From assembly GCF_001905735.1 (NCBI RefSeq), contig NZ_LISW01000001.1, forward strand, positions 489,947-553,946: a stretch of DNA of 64,000 bases, given 5' to 3'. The notes beneath the pieces were generated by a model, which saw nothing but the letters and a program-made list of their open reading frames with translations, was not told the origin of the DNA and did not search any database. This document shows, piece after piece, positions 17,019 through 25,032 of the stretch. Within the stretch, counting starts at the first letter, position 1, and each line of letters starts with the position of its first letter. Made by a program: the position numbers and the translations under genes. Source of the DNA: Streptomyces sp. CB01249 (lineage in GTDB: Bacteria > Actinomycetota > Actinomycetes > Streptomycetales > Streptomycetaceae).

Positions 17019-18349
17019 CAGAAGTCCCACTCCGCGTCGTCGTCCGCGGCCGCCGGCTCCTCGACGGCGGCGAACGAGGCGCCCGCCATGCCCGCCGAGA
17101 GGGTGGTGCCGTCCGCCGGGTCGATCAGCAGGAAGGAACCGGTGCGGCGCGAGTCGGCGTACGCGTCGAGCGCCAGCGGCTCGGCGGTCCGGACCACGAC
17201 CCGGCCGATGTCGTTGGCGACCAGCTTGCCCGGGGCCGGGTGCTGCGAGAGGTCGTCCAGGGTCAGCCGCGAGGGGATGTCCTTGACGATCGCCTTGACC
17301 GTGCGCGTGGTGTGCTTGAGGAGCACCCGGCGGCCCACGGTGAGCGGTTCGTCCGCGACGTGGCAGACGGTCGCCTCGACGTCCTGGGTGACGGCCGGCG
17401 CGTCGTCCACCGGCGCGATGAGGTCGCCGCGCGAGACGTCGATGTCGTCCGCCAGGCGCAGGGTCACCGACTGGGGCGCCCAGGCGATGTCCACGGGGTC
17501 CCCGAGCAGGTCGATGCCCTCGATCGTGGAGGTGCGGCCCGAGGGCAGCACGGTCACGGACTCGCCGACCCGGAACACCCCGGCGGCGATCTGGCCCGCG
17601 TAGCCCCGGTAGTCGGGGTGCTCCGCGGTCTGCGGCCGGATCACGTACTGGACCGGGAAGCGGGCGTGGCAGCCGGTCAGGTCGTGGCTGACCGGGACCG
17701 TCTCCAGGTGCTCCAGGACCGTCGGGCCGCCGTACCAGTCCATGTGGGCGGACGGCTCCACGACGTTGTCGCCGGCCAGCGCGGAGATCGGGATGGCGGT
17801 GATCTCGGGGACCCCGAGGGAGGCCGCGTACGCGGTGAACTCCTCGGCTATCGCGGCGAACACCGGCTCCGCGTAGTCCACCAGGTCCATCTTGTTGACG
17901 GCGAGGACCACGTGCGGGACGCGCAGCAGGGCGGCGACGGCGGCGTGGCGGCGGGTCTGCTCGACCACTCCGTTGCGGGCGTCGACCAGGACGACGGCCA
18001 GCTCGGCGGTGGAAGCGCCGGTGACCATGTTGCGGGTGTACTGCACGTGGCCCGGGGTGTCGGCGAGGATGAACCGGCGCCGGGGCGTGGCGAAGTAGCG
18101 GTAGGCGACGTCGATGGTGATGCCCTGCTCGCGCTCGGCGCGCAGGCCGTCGGTGAGCAGTGCCAGGTCCGGCGCCTCCTGGCCCCGGTTGCGCGAGGCG
18201 TGCTCGACGGCCTCCAGCTGGTCGGTGAGGACCGACTTGGAGTCGTGCAGCAGGCGTCCCACGAGGGTGGACTTGCCGTCGTCGACGGACCCGGCGGTGG
18301 CGAAGCGCAGCAGGGTGGTGGCGCTCAACTGCTCAGCAGTGGTGGTCAT
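17018..18349 (-). CDS. cysN: Sulfate adenylyltransferase subunit 1 (GTPase)
   Basis: A 443-residue elongation-factor-like GTPase that drives the CysD sulfurylase reaction (ATP plus sulfate to APS). The P-loop is GSVDDGKST at about residues 20-28, the switch region carries DTPGHVQYTRNMVTG, and the guanine motif is NKMDLV. Two beta-barrel domains follow (ITAIPISALAGDNV; GYAGQIAAGVFRVGESVTVLPSG). The C-terminal APS kinase domain found in some CysNC fusions is absent, in keeping with a separate cysC here. ATG 18349 immediately follows the cysD TAA. Confidence 0.95.
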   Translation of the reverse strand: MTTTAEQLSATTLLRFATAGSVDDGKSTLVGRLLHDSKSVLTDQLEAVEHASRNRGQEAPDLALLTDGLRAEREQGITIDVAYRYFATPRRRFILADTPGHVQYTRNMVTGASTAELAVVLVDARNGVVEQTRRHAAVAALLRVPHVVLAVNKMDLVDYAEPVFAAIAEEFTAYAASLGVPEITAIPISALAGDNVVEPSAHMDWYGGPTVLEHLETVPVSHDLTGCHARFPVQYVIRPQTAEHPDYRGYAGQIAAGVFRVGESVTVLPSGRTSTIEGIDLLGDPVDIAWAPQSVTLRLADDIDVSRGDLIAPVDDAPAVTQDVEATVCHVADEPLTVGRRVLLKHTTRTVKAIVKDIPSRLTLDDLSQHPAPGKLVANDIGRVVVRTAEPLALDAYADSRRTGSFLLIDPADGTTLSAGMAGASFAAVEEPAAADDDAEWDF

Positions 18350-19285
18350 TTAGAAGTACCCCTCGCGCTTACGGTCTTCCATCGCGGCCTCGGACATCTT
18401 GTCGTCGGCGCGGGTCGCGCCCCGCTCGGTGAGCCGGGAGGCGGCGATCTCGGTGATCACGGCGTCCAGCGTGGTGGCGTCGGAGTCGACGGCCCCGGTG
18501 CAGGACATGTCGCCGACCGTGCGGTAGCGCACGAGACGGGTCTCGATGGCCTCGTGCTCCTTCGGCCCGCCCCAGTGCCCCGCCGTCAGCCACATGCCGT
18601 TGCGGTTGAACACCTCGCGCTCGTGGGCGAAGTAGATCTCCGGCAGCTCGATGCCCTCGCGCTCGATGTACTGCCAGACGTCCAGCTCGGTCCAGTTGGA
18701 GATCGGGAAGACCCGGACGTGCTCGCCGGGGGCGTGCCGGCCGTTGTACAGCTGCCACAGCTCGGGGCGCTGGCGGCGCGGGTCCCACTGGGAGAACTCG
18801 TCGCGCAGCGAGAAGACCCGCTCCTTGGCGCGCGCCTTCTCCTCGTCGCGCCGGCCGCCGCCGAACACCGCGTCGAAGCGGTGCTGCTGGATGGCCTCGG
18901 TCAGCGGCACGGTCTGGAGCGGGTTGCGGGTGCCGTCGGGGCGCTCGCGGAGCTTGCCGGCATCGATGTACTCCTGCACGGAGGCGACGTGCAGCCGCAG
19001 CCCGTGCTCGGCGACCACGCGGTCGCGGTAGGCCAGCACCTCGGGGAAGTTGTGCCCGGTGTCCACGTGCAGCAGGGAGAACGGCACCGGCGCCGGTGCG
19101 AACGCCTTGAGCGCCAGGTGCAGCATCAGGATCGAGTCCTTGCCGCCGGAGAAGAGGATCACCGGCCGCTCGAACTCGCCCGCCACCTCGCGGAAGATGT
19201 GCACCGCCTCGGACTCCAGCGAGTCCAGGTGGCTCAGCGCGTACGGATTGTCCGTGCCCTCTTGCACAGTCGCGACGGTCGTCAC
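18350..19285 (-). CDS. cysD: Sulfate adenylyltransferase subunit 2
   Basis: A 311-residue ATP sulfurylase catalytic subunit of the PP-loop/adenine hydrolase-like fold. The PP-motif is VILFSGGKDSILMLHLALKAF, and VDTGHNFPEVLAYRD, FGGGRRDEEKARAKERVFS and PISNWTELDVWQYI are the family blocks. It works as a complex with CysN to make APS. Start GTG 19285 overlaps the cysC stop (GTGA), and the gene ends directly against the cysN start, so cysC-cysD-cysN are translationally coupled. Confidence 0.95.
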   Translation of the reverse strand: MTTVATVQEGTDNPYALSHLDSLESEAVHIFREVAGEFERPVILFSGGKDSILMLHLALKAFAPAPVPFSLLHVDTGHNFPEVLAYRDRVVAEHGLRLHVASVQEYIDAGKLRERPDGTRNPLQTVPLTEAIQQHRFDAVFGGGRRDEEKARAKERVFSLRDEFSQWDPRRQRPELWQLYNGRHAPGEHVRVFPISNWTELDVWQYIEREGIELPEIYFAHEREVFNRNGMWLTAGHWGGPKEHEAIETRLVRYRTVGDMSCTGAVDSDATTLDAVITEIAASRLTERGATRADDKMSEAAMEDRKREGYF

Positions 19286-19827
19286 GCCGCACCCCTCTCG
19301 CTCAGCAGCGCGTACAGCTCCGCCGCGGACTCCTGCACGGTCTGGCGGTGCGACTCGATCCGCAGATCGGGTGACTCGGGCGCCTCGTAGGGGTCGTCCA
19401 CCCCGGTGAGGCCGCTGATCTCGCCCGCCGCCTGCTTGGCGTAAAGACCCTTCACATCGCGCTCCGAGCACACCTCGACCGGAGTGGCGACGTGCACCTC
19501 CAGATACGCGGTGCCCTCGGCCTGGTGCCGCTTGCGGACGGCATCCCTGCTGTCCGCGTACGGGGCGATGACCGGGACCAGAACCTTGACGCCGTTCGCC
19601 GCCAGCAGCTCGGCGACGAAGCCGATCCGCTGCACGTTGGTGTGCCGGTCCTCGCGCGAGAAGCCGAGGCCCGCCGAAAGGAACTCGCGGATCTCGTCGC
19701 CGTCGAGCACCTCCACACGGTGGCCCTCGGCGCGCAGCCGCCCGGCGAGTTCATAGGCGATGGTGGTCTTGCCGGCGCTCGGCAGACCGGTCAGCCAGAC
19801 GGTGGCCCCCGTCTCCGTCACGCTCAT
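19282..19827 (-). CDS. cysC: Adenylylsulfate kinase
   Basis: A 181-residue APS kinase (APS plus ATP to PAPS). The P-loop is LTGLPSAGKTT (residues 13-23), followed by VLDGDEIREFLSAGLGFSREDRHTNVQRIGFVA, the standard APS-binding stretch, and the lid region KGLYAKQAAGEI. ATG 19827 has AGGAGA six bases upstream; an in-frame ATG at 19851 overlaps the cysH stop and would add eight residues, so it cannot be ruled out. Because the adjacent CysH carries an iron-sulfur motif typical of APS reductases, the PAPS made here may serve sulfation rather than, or as well as, reduction. Confidence 0.93.
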   Translation of the reverse strand: MSVTETGATVWLTGLPSAGKTTIAYELAGRLRAEGHRVEVLDGDEIREFLSAGLGFSREDRHTNVQRIGFVAELLAANGVKVLVPVIAPYADSRDAVRKRHQAEGTAYLEVHVATPVEVCSERDVKGLYAKQAAGEISGLTGVDDPYEAPESPDLRIESHRQTVQESAAELYALLSERGAA

Positions 19828-19850
19828 CGAAGTCTCCTGATCAGTCGTCA

Positions 19851-20567
19851 TCAGCCGTGCAGCCCGCATTCGGTCTTGCCGCGCCCGGCCCAGCGGCCGG
19901 CCCGCGCGTCCTCGCCCTCCAGCACCCGGCGGGTGCAGGGCGCGCAGCCCACGGAGGCGTAACCGTCCATCAGCAGCGGGTTGGTGAGCACCCCGTGCTC
20001 GGCGACGTAGGCGTCCACGTCGTCCTGGGTCCAGCGGGCGATCGGCGAGACCTTCACCTTCCGGCGCTTCTCGTCCCAGCCGACCACGGGGGTGTTCGCC
20101 CGGGTCGGGGACTCGTCGCGGCGCAGCCCGGTCGCCCAGGCGGCGTACGCGGTCAGGCCCTCTTCCAGGGGCTTGACCTTGCGCAGCTTGCAGCAGAGGT
20201 CGGGGTCGCGGTCGTGCAGCTTCGGCCCGTACTCGGCGTCCTGCTCGGCGACCGTCTGACGCGGTGTCAGCGTGATCACCCGGACGTCCATCACGGCGTC
20301 CACCGCGTCCCGGGTCCCGATGGTCTCCTCGAAGTGGTAGCCGGTGTCCAGGAACACCACGTCCACGCCGGGCGTCACCCGGGAGGCGAGGTGCGAGACG
20401 ACCGCGTCCTCCATCGAGGAGGTGACGCAGAACCGGGGCCCGAAGGTGTCGGTCGCCCACTTCAGGATGTCGAGCGCGGAGGCGTCCTCCAGCTCGCGCC
20501 CGGCCCGCTCGGCGAGCTCCCGCAGCTCCTCACCGGTGAGCGCGTCGATGTTCTGAGTGACCGTCAT
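19851..20567 (-). CDS. cysH: APS/PAPS reductase with iron-sulfur motif
   Basis: A 238-residue reductase that converts activated sulfate to sulfite. It has the PP-loop-like TSSMEDAVVSHL, and FLDTGYHFEET. The Cys pairs LCCKLRKVKPL and GCAPCTRR match the [4Fe-4S] cluster ligands of plant-type and many bacterial APS reductases, and ECGLHG at the C terminus holds the catalytic Cys. On that motif set APS is the likely substrate, although CysC is encoded next door. Start ATG 20567 overlaps the stop of the upstream small gene (ATGA). Confidence 0.92.
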   Translation of the reverse strand: MTVTQNIDALTGEELRELAERAGRELEDASALDILKWATDTFGPRFCVTSSMEDAVVSHLASRVTPGVDVVFLDTGYHFEETIGTRDAVDAVMDVRVITLTPRQTVAEQDAEYGPKLHDRDPDLCCKLRKVKPLEEGLTAYAAWATGLRRDESPTRANTPVVGWDEKRRKVKVSPIARWTQDDVDAYVAEHGVLTNPLLMDGYASVGCAPCTRRVLEGEDARAGRWAGRGKTECGLHG

Positions 20568-20743
20568 ATCCCGTCCCCTCCAACGTCGTTGGCCTTCAGT
20601 CCCCGGCTCAGCAGGCCCAGGAACTTCAGCTGGAACGCCCGATTGCAGGAGGCGCATTCCCACGCCCCGTGCCCGGCCTCGTGCGGACGCAGGTCCTCGT
20701 CCCCGCAGTACGGGCAGTGGAACGGTGCGGCGCGCCCGCTCAT
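20564..20743 (-). CDS. Small Zn-ribbon-like protein between sulfite reductase and cysH (CysX-like position)
   Basis: A 59-residue protein with two CxxC pairs, CPYC (residues 10-13) and CASC (residues 30-33), and several His, so a zinc ribbon or small iron-sulfur protein is likely. It overlaps both neighbours by four bases (sulfite reductase stop upstream, cysH start downstream). In Corynebacterium glutamicum a small gene, cysX, occupies the same place and has been proposed to act in electron transfer to sulfite reductase; positional similarity is family knowledge, homology was not tested. The C-terminal half FLGLLSRGLKANDVG is not diagnostic. Confidence 0.75.
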   Translation of the reverse strand: MSGRAAPFHCPYCGDEDLRPHEAGHGAWECASCNRAFQLKFLGLLSRGLKANDVGGDGI

Positions 20744-22437
20744 GACAGCGACTCCGCGCTGGCGCGGGCCGCCCAGGTGGCGAAGCGCTCGTCGGCCTCG
20801 CGCTCCTCCTGGAACCGGCCGAGCACGCGCTCCACGTAGTCGGGCAGCTCGGCCGAGGTGACCTTCAGGCCGCGCACCTTGCGGCCGAAACCGGCCTCCA
20901 GGCCGAGAGCACCGCCCAGGTGGACCTGGTAGCCCTCCACCTGCTCGCCGTTCTCGTCCAGGACGAGCTGGCCCTTGAGCCCGATGTCCGCGGTCTGGAT
21001 GCGGGCGCAGGCGTTCGGGCAGCCGTTGATGTTGATGGTCAGGGGCTCGTCGAAGTCGGGGAGGCGGCGCTCCAGTTCCTCGATGAGGGAGGCGCCGCGC
21101 GCCTTCGTCTCCACGATCGCGAGCTTGCAGTACTCGATGCCGGTGCAGGCCATCGTGCCGCGCCGGAAGGTGGACGGCTTCACCTGGAAACCGAGCGCCT
21201 CCAGGCCGGCGGACAGCGACTCGACCCGGTCCTGCTCGACGTCGAGGATGATCATCTTCTGCTCGACGGTGGTCCGGACCCGGCCGGAGCCGTGCTCCTC
21301 GGCCAGCTCGGCGATCTTGGCGAGCGTGGAGCCGTCGACCCGGCCGACCCGGGGGGCGAAGCCGACGTAGAAGCGGCCGTCCTGCTGCTGGTGGATGCCG
21401 ACGTGGTCGCGCCACCGGCTGCTCGGCTCCGCCGGGGCGGGGCCGTCCAGCAGCGGGCGCTTCAGGTACTCGTCCTCCAGGATCTGGCGGAACTTCGCCG
21501 GACCCCAGTCGGCCATCAGGAACTTCAGCCGGGCGCGGTTGCGCAGCCGGCGGTAGCCGTAGTCGCGGAAGATGCCGACGACGCCCGCCCAGACGTCCGG
21601 CACCTCGTCCAACGGCACCCAGGTGCCCAGACGTTCGGCCAGCCGGGGGTTGGTGGACAGGCCGCCGCCGACCCAGACGTCGAAGCCCGGCCCGTGCTCG
21701 GGGTGTTCGACGCCCACGAAGGCGATGTCGTTGATCTCGTGGACGACGTCCTGGACCGGGGAGCCGGAGATCGCGGTCTTGAACTTGCGGGGCAGGTTGG
21801 AGAATTCGGGGCTGCCGATGTAGCGGGAGTGGATCTCCTCGACCGCCGGGCTGCCGTCGATGATCTCGTCGGCCGCGATGCCCGCAACGGGCGAGCCGAT
21901 GATCACGCGGGGGCAGTCGCCGCACGCCTCGGTGGTGGAGAGCCCCACGGCCTCCAGCTTCTCCCAGATCGCCGGGACGTCCTCGATGCGGATCCAGTGC
22001 ATCTGGACGTTCTGCCGGTCGGTGATGTCCGCGCTGCCCCGCGCGTACTCCTGCGAGATCTCGCCGATGACGCGCAGCTGCTCGGTGGTCAGCTTCCCGC
22101 CGTCGATGCGGACCCGCATCATGAAGTACTTGTCCTCCAGCTCCTCGGGCTCCAGCACCGCGGTCTTGCCGCCGTCGATGCCGGCCTTGCGCTGGGTGTA
22201 GAGCCCCCACCAACGCATGCGTCCCCGCAGGTCGTTGGGGTCGATCGAGTCGAATCCGCGCTTGGAGTAGATCGTCTCAATGCGTGTCCGCACGTTGAGA
22301 CTGTCGTCGTCCTTCTTGAACTGCTCATTGCCGTTGAGCGGGGTGTAGTGCCCCAGGGCCCACTGACCTTCGCCGCGGTGGCGGCCCACCTTGCGGCGGG
22401 GCGCGGCGGGCGCAGGCTTTTCCGGGGTTGCGGCCAT
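20740..22437 (-). CDS. Ferredoxin-type sulfite reductase (siroheme, 4Fe-4S)
   Basis: A 565-residue nitrite/sulfite reductase family protein that makes six-electron reductions of sulfite to sulfide. The siroheme-[4Fe-4S] ligands are ACTGIEYC (Cys431, Cys437) and NGCPNAC (Cys473, Cys477). Arg and Lys anion-binding blocks such as GDCPRVIIGSPVAG are present. Location at the head of the cys operon argues for sulfite rather than nitrite. ATG 22437 was chosen (MAATPEK) with AAGGA upstream; an in-frame ATG at 22485 would add 16 residues. Upstream lie a leader peptide ORF and a hairpin, suggesting control by attenuation. Confidence 0.93.
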   Translation of the reverse strand: MAATPEKPAPAAPRRKVGRHRGEGQWALGHYTPLNGNEQFKKDDDSLNVRTRIETIYSKRGFDSIDPNDLRGRMRWWGLYTQRKAGIDGGKTAVLEPEELEDKYFMMRVRIDGGKLTTEQLRVIGEISQEYARGSADITDRQNVQMHWIRIEDVPAIWEKLEAVGLSTTEACGDCPRVIIGSPVAGIAADEIIDGSPAVEEIHSRYIGSPEFSNLPRKFKTAISGSPVQDVVHEINDIAFVGVEHPEHGPGFDVWVGGGLSTNPRLAERLGTWVPLDEVPDVWAGVVGIFRDYGYRRLRNRARLKFLMADWGPAKFRQILEDEYLKRPLLDGPAPAEPSSRWRDHVGIHQQQDGRFYVGFAPRVGRVDGSTLAKIAELAEEHGSGRVRTTVEQKMIILDVEQDRVESLSAGLEALGFQVKPSTFRRGTMACTGIEYCKLAIVETKARGASLIEELERRLPDFDEPLTININGCPNACARIQTADIGLKGQLVLDENGEQVEGYQVHLGGALGLEAGFGRKVRGLKVTSAELPDYVERVLGRFQEEREADERFATWAARASAESLS

Positions 22438-22477
22438 GACAGTACGTCCTTCGGGACTGCGGGAGGGCGGCTCTGAA

Positions 22478-22510
22478 CTGCACACTCGCGTGAAGCGCGG
22501 CGGTGCGCAG
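22478..22510 (-). promoter_or_regulatory. Candidate attenuator hairpin before sulfite reductase
   Basis: In the minus-strand RNA an 8-bp stem CUGCGCAC/GUGUGCAG (one G-U pair) encloses a 17-base loop. It is flanked by two copies of CTGAACTG (plus-strand 22473-22480 and 22513-22520). It sits between the leader peptide stop and the sulfite reductase start, where an attenuator or start-site-sequestering fold would be expected. Confidence 0.45.
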
Positions 22511-22551
22511 GGCTGAACTGAAGCAAGGGGATCTCGGCGGTGCTGGGACTC

Positions 22552-22635
22552 TCAGCTCGCCGGACAGATGGCGCTGGACATGCGGCCGAGGTCGACGTGG
22601 CGTCGACTCACCAAGGCAATTCCAGTTCCGGACAT
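22552..22635 (-). CDS. 27-residue leader peptide of the sulfur operon
   Basis: Starts MSGTGIALVSRRHVDLGR, has Met19 and ends SAICPAS, with a single Cys at position 24 of 27. I recognise this as the short leader peptide family that precedes sulfur assimilation genes in many Streptomyces. Its stop is 114 bases before the sulfite reductase start. The likely role is to sense cysteine supply: slow decoding of the Cys codon near the end would change folding of the RNA downstream. No good ribosome site is visible before ATG 22635, so it may be leaderless. Confidence 0.78.
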   Translation of the reverse strand: MSGTGIALVSRRHVDLGRMSSAICPAS

Positions 22636-22820
22636 GACGGAAGCGTGTCATGGGGATCTCGCGGCAGTCCACCACTATCCATGATGTGGACGGCGTGGTC
22701 CCGCCTGATGAGACGATGTGGCGCCCGTCACGCAGGGGACGGGCGCCGGGGTGCAGCGTAAAACCGGACAAGCGAGGGGATTTGCTACGGAAGCGGCTAC
22801 GGCTGTGCGCGGGGCACCGC

Positions 22821-23417
22821 TCAGCGGCCGGAGCCCGGCCACGGGCCGGGGGTGTCCACCGGCTCCTCCAGCTCGGTGCGCGTGTCGAACAGCCGGAAGC
22901 CGCGCCTCAGGTAGTTGTCCATCGCGTGCGGACCGTCCTTGGAGCAGGTGTGCAGCCACACCCGCTTCGTCGCCGGCCGCTCCGGCCACCGCTCGGCCAG
23001 GTCCCAGGCGCGGGCCGCGCCGTACGACAGCAGATGACCGCCGATCCGCCGCCCCCGGAAGGCCGGGATCAGCCCGAAGTACATGATCTCGACCACGCCG
23101 TCGTCCTGCGGGTCCAGCTCGATGTAGCCCGCCGGGGTGCCGTTCGCGTACGCCACCCAGGTCTCCGCGCCCGGCCGCTCCAGGGCCTCCTGCCACTGCG
23201 CGTACGTCATGCCGAGGCGGTCCGTCCACCGGATGTCGCCGCCCACCGCCGTGTACAGGAAGCGGCTGAACTCGGGCAGCGGCACCTCGGACCGCACGAT
23301 CCGGACCTCCGCGTCCGGCACGGCCGACGGCCGCAGATCATCGGGGGAGGTCTGCTCCAGGGACCAGATGGTCACCTCTTCGGAGGCCGGTGGCGCGGGT
23401 CGTACGGGGTCGCTCAT
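22821..23417 (-). CDS. GNAT-family N-acetyltransferase
   Basis: A 198-residue acetyltransferase. The GNAT fold is seen as AYANGTPAGYIELDPQDDGVVEIMYFGLIPAFRGRRIGGHLLSYG cut at the turn: the FRGRRIGGHLL segment is the acetyl-CoA pyrophosphate loop (Q/RxxGxG/A type). It ends with NYLRRGFRLFDTR, the usual strand after the acceptor site. The substrate is unknown. Start ATG 23417 is chosen over the upstream in-frame ATG because the extra N-terminal 26 residues are Gly/Arg-rich and overlap the end of the regulator gene. It stands next to the sulfur operon in the same direction, 186 bases before the leader peptide, but has its own gap. Confidence 0.83.
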   Translation of the reverse strand: MSDPVRPAPPASEEVTIWSLEQTSPDDLRPSAVPDAEVRIVRSEVPLPEFSRFLYTAVGGDIRWTDRLGMTYAQWQEALERPGAETWVAYANGTPAGYIELDPQDDGVVEIMYFGLIPAFRGRRIGGHLLSYGAARAWDLAERWPERPATKRVWLHTCSKDGPHAMDNYLRRGFRLFDTRTELEEPVDTPGPWPGSGR

Positions 23418-23466
23418 GGCTGCCAGACAACCATGCCCCGCCCCTCTCGCCCCACCCGGCCCCTGG

Positions 23467-24786
23467 TCACGGGGGTTCCGGAACCTCCCGCGCAAGCCCC
23501 TCCCGCTCCCGCGCCCCGCGCGCCGCCGTCACCACCGGGGCCTGCGAGTGCGGCAGCAGATCGGCCGGGTGCTCCGGATGGACGACCTCCACCTCCACGC
23601 CCTCGCCGAACCGGTACGGGCGGTGCGCGAGGACCTCGGCCAGATGGCGCCGCAGCCGCGATATCTCCGCCCGCACCGTCACCGTCCTGGTCGCGTCACC
23701 GAACAGGTCCTGGGCCAGCTCGGAGGCCGTACGCCCCTCCCGGTGCAGCGCCAGCGCGTACAGCAGCTCGGCGTGGCGCGGGGACAGCCGCTGGGTCCAG
23801 GTGCCCACCGGGCTGACCACGTTCACCGCGAGCGCGCGCGGCCGGCTCAGATCGAGGACCACCCGGCGCGGCGGGCTGTCCATCGTCCCGTCCGCGACCT
23901 GGACCAGCCAGCCGCCCGGCAGCGGCTCCACCCGGCACATGCCCAGCGACGGCAGCCACACCCGGCCCGGCCCCAGCGACTTCGGCAGCGGCAGCCGGTC
24001 CACCGGGGGCATCCCCGTCACCGCCGCCGTCCAGCCGTGGCCGTCCACCGCCACCGCCCGGCCGCCGATCCGGCTCAGGACCGGGGCGGCCACCGCCCGC
24101 AGCCGGTCCACCGCCTCCAGGTGCCGCACCCGGATCTCGCTCTCCGCCAGCCGGGCCACCGACCGCACCAGGGCCAGCGTCGTCGGGTGGAAGGTGGACG
24201 CGGGCCCGCTGATGTCCACGATCCCCATCAGCCGGCCGTCCCGGGGATCGCGCACCGGGGCCGCCGCGCACGTCCAGCCGTGCAGGGTGCGCACGAAGTG
24301 CTCCGCCGAGTGCACCTGCACCGGGGCGCGGGAGGCCAGCGCCGTGCCGATGGCGTTGGTGCCGGTGATCTCCTCGGACCACGCCGCGCCCTCCGCGAGG
24401 CAGATGTCGTCGGCCCGGCGCAGCACCCCCGTGTTGCCCTCGCGCCACAGCACCCGGCCCTCGACGTCGGTGACGACCATGATCTGCTGCGAGGCGTCCG
24501 CGATGCTGGTCAGCCCGTCGCTGAGCAGCGGCATCACCTCGCCCAGCGCGGAGCTGCGCCGCCGGTGCTCGATCTCGTCCGCCTCCAGCAGCCTGCTGTG
24601 CGTCGTCTGCTCGGGATCGATGCCGCTGCGCAGCACCCGGTCCCAGGAGGCGCCGATCTCCGCCCGGGGCACGGCGCGCACGCGGTCGCCCGCCATCCGC
24701 GCCTCCCGGGACCGGTGCACCTGGCGTCTGGCCTGCGGGCTCTCCTGAACAATCGGCCGCAGCACGTCCGCCGGAGTCGTCTCCAC
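23467..24786 (-). CDS. GAF-domain transcriptional regulator (AcoR-like N-terminal part, C-terminal wHTH)
   Basis: A 439-residue regulator. The N-terminal helical part (IGASWDRVLRSGIDPEQ) and GAF domain (IMVVTDVEGRVLWREGN ... GAAWSEEITGTNAIGTAL ... GWTCAAAPVRDPRDGRLMGIVDISGP) match the sensor half of AcoR-type activators. The AAA sigma54 domain is missing. The C-terminal part (LSPRHAELLYALALHREGRTASELAQDLFG then TVRAEISRLRRHL) looks like a winged helix for DNA. GTG 24786 starts it, with AGGGGGAA upstream. It probably senses a small molecule and controls neighbouring genes; the target is not shown. Confidence 0.8.
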   Translation of the reverse strand: METTPADVLRPIVQESPQARRQVHRSREARMAGDRVRAVPRAEIGASWDRVLRSGIDPEQTTHSRLLEADEIEHRRRSSALGEVMPLLSDGLTSIADASQQIMVVTDVEGRVLWREGNTGVLRRADDICLAEGAAWSEEITGTNAIGTALASRAPVQVHSAEHFVRTLHGWTCAAAPVRDPRDGRLMGIVDISGPASTFHPTTLALVRSVARLAESEIRVRHLEAVDRLRAVAAPVLSRIGGRAVAVDGHGWTAAVTGMPPVDRLPLPKSLGPGRVWLPSLGMCRVEPLPGGWLVQVADGTMDSPPRRVVLDLSRPRALAVNVVSPVGTWTQRLSPRHAELLYALALHREGRTASELAQDLFGDATRTVTVRAEISRLRRHLAEVLAHRPYRFGEGVEVEVVHPEHPADLLPHSQAPVVTAARGAREREGLAREVPEPP

Positions 24787-24982
24787 GCCGGTTCCCCCTC
24801 ACCCCACTGCCGGTCCGGTGCGCGGGCCGCGCCCCCATCCTGCCGCCGCCCCGGCCCCGATACCGCAACTCCACACAATGGTTGCAACCCTCTGCAACTC
24901 TGGCGAGGGTCCCCGGACCGTACAAGAGTGGCGGTACACCGCACTGCGGGGCCCCGGCCCTCACGTGCGATGTGTACAGCAT

Positions 24983-25018
24983 GGGGGGTGGTGCCGTGTC
25001 GGCGCAGCACCACCCCCC
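24983..25018 (-). terminator. Terminator after acyl-CoA dehydrogenase gene
   Basis: Perfect 12-bp stem GGGGGGTGGTGC/GCACCACCCCCC with a 12-base loop, 14 bases beyond the stop of the acyl-CoA dehydrogenase gene. Confidence 0.75.
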
Positions 25019-25032
25019 GTTGCTGTGTCCGG

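Noticed and set aside
16793..19390. 865-codon frame antisense to cysN and cysD
   Set aside because: Shadow of two highly conserved sulfate activation genes; the product has no recognisable motif.
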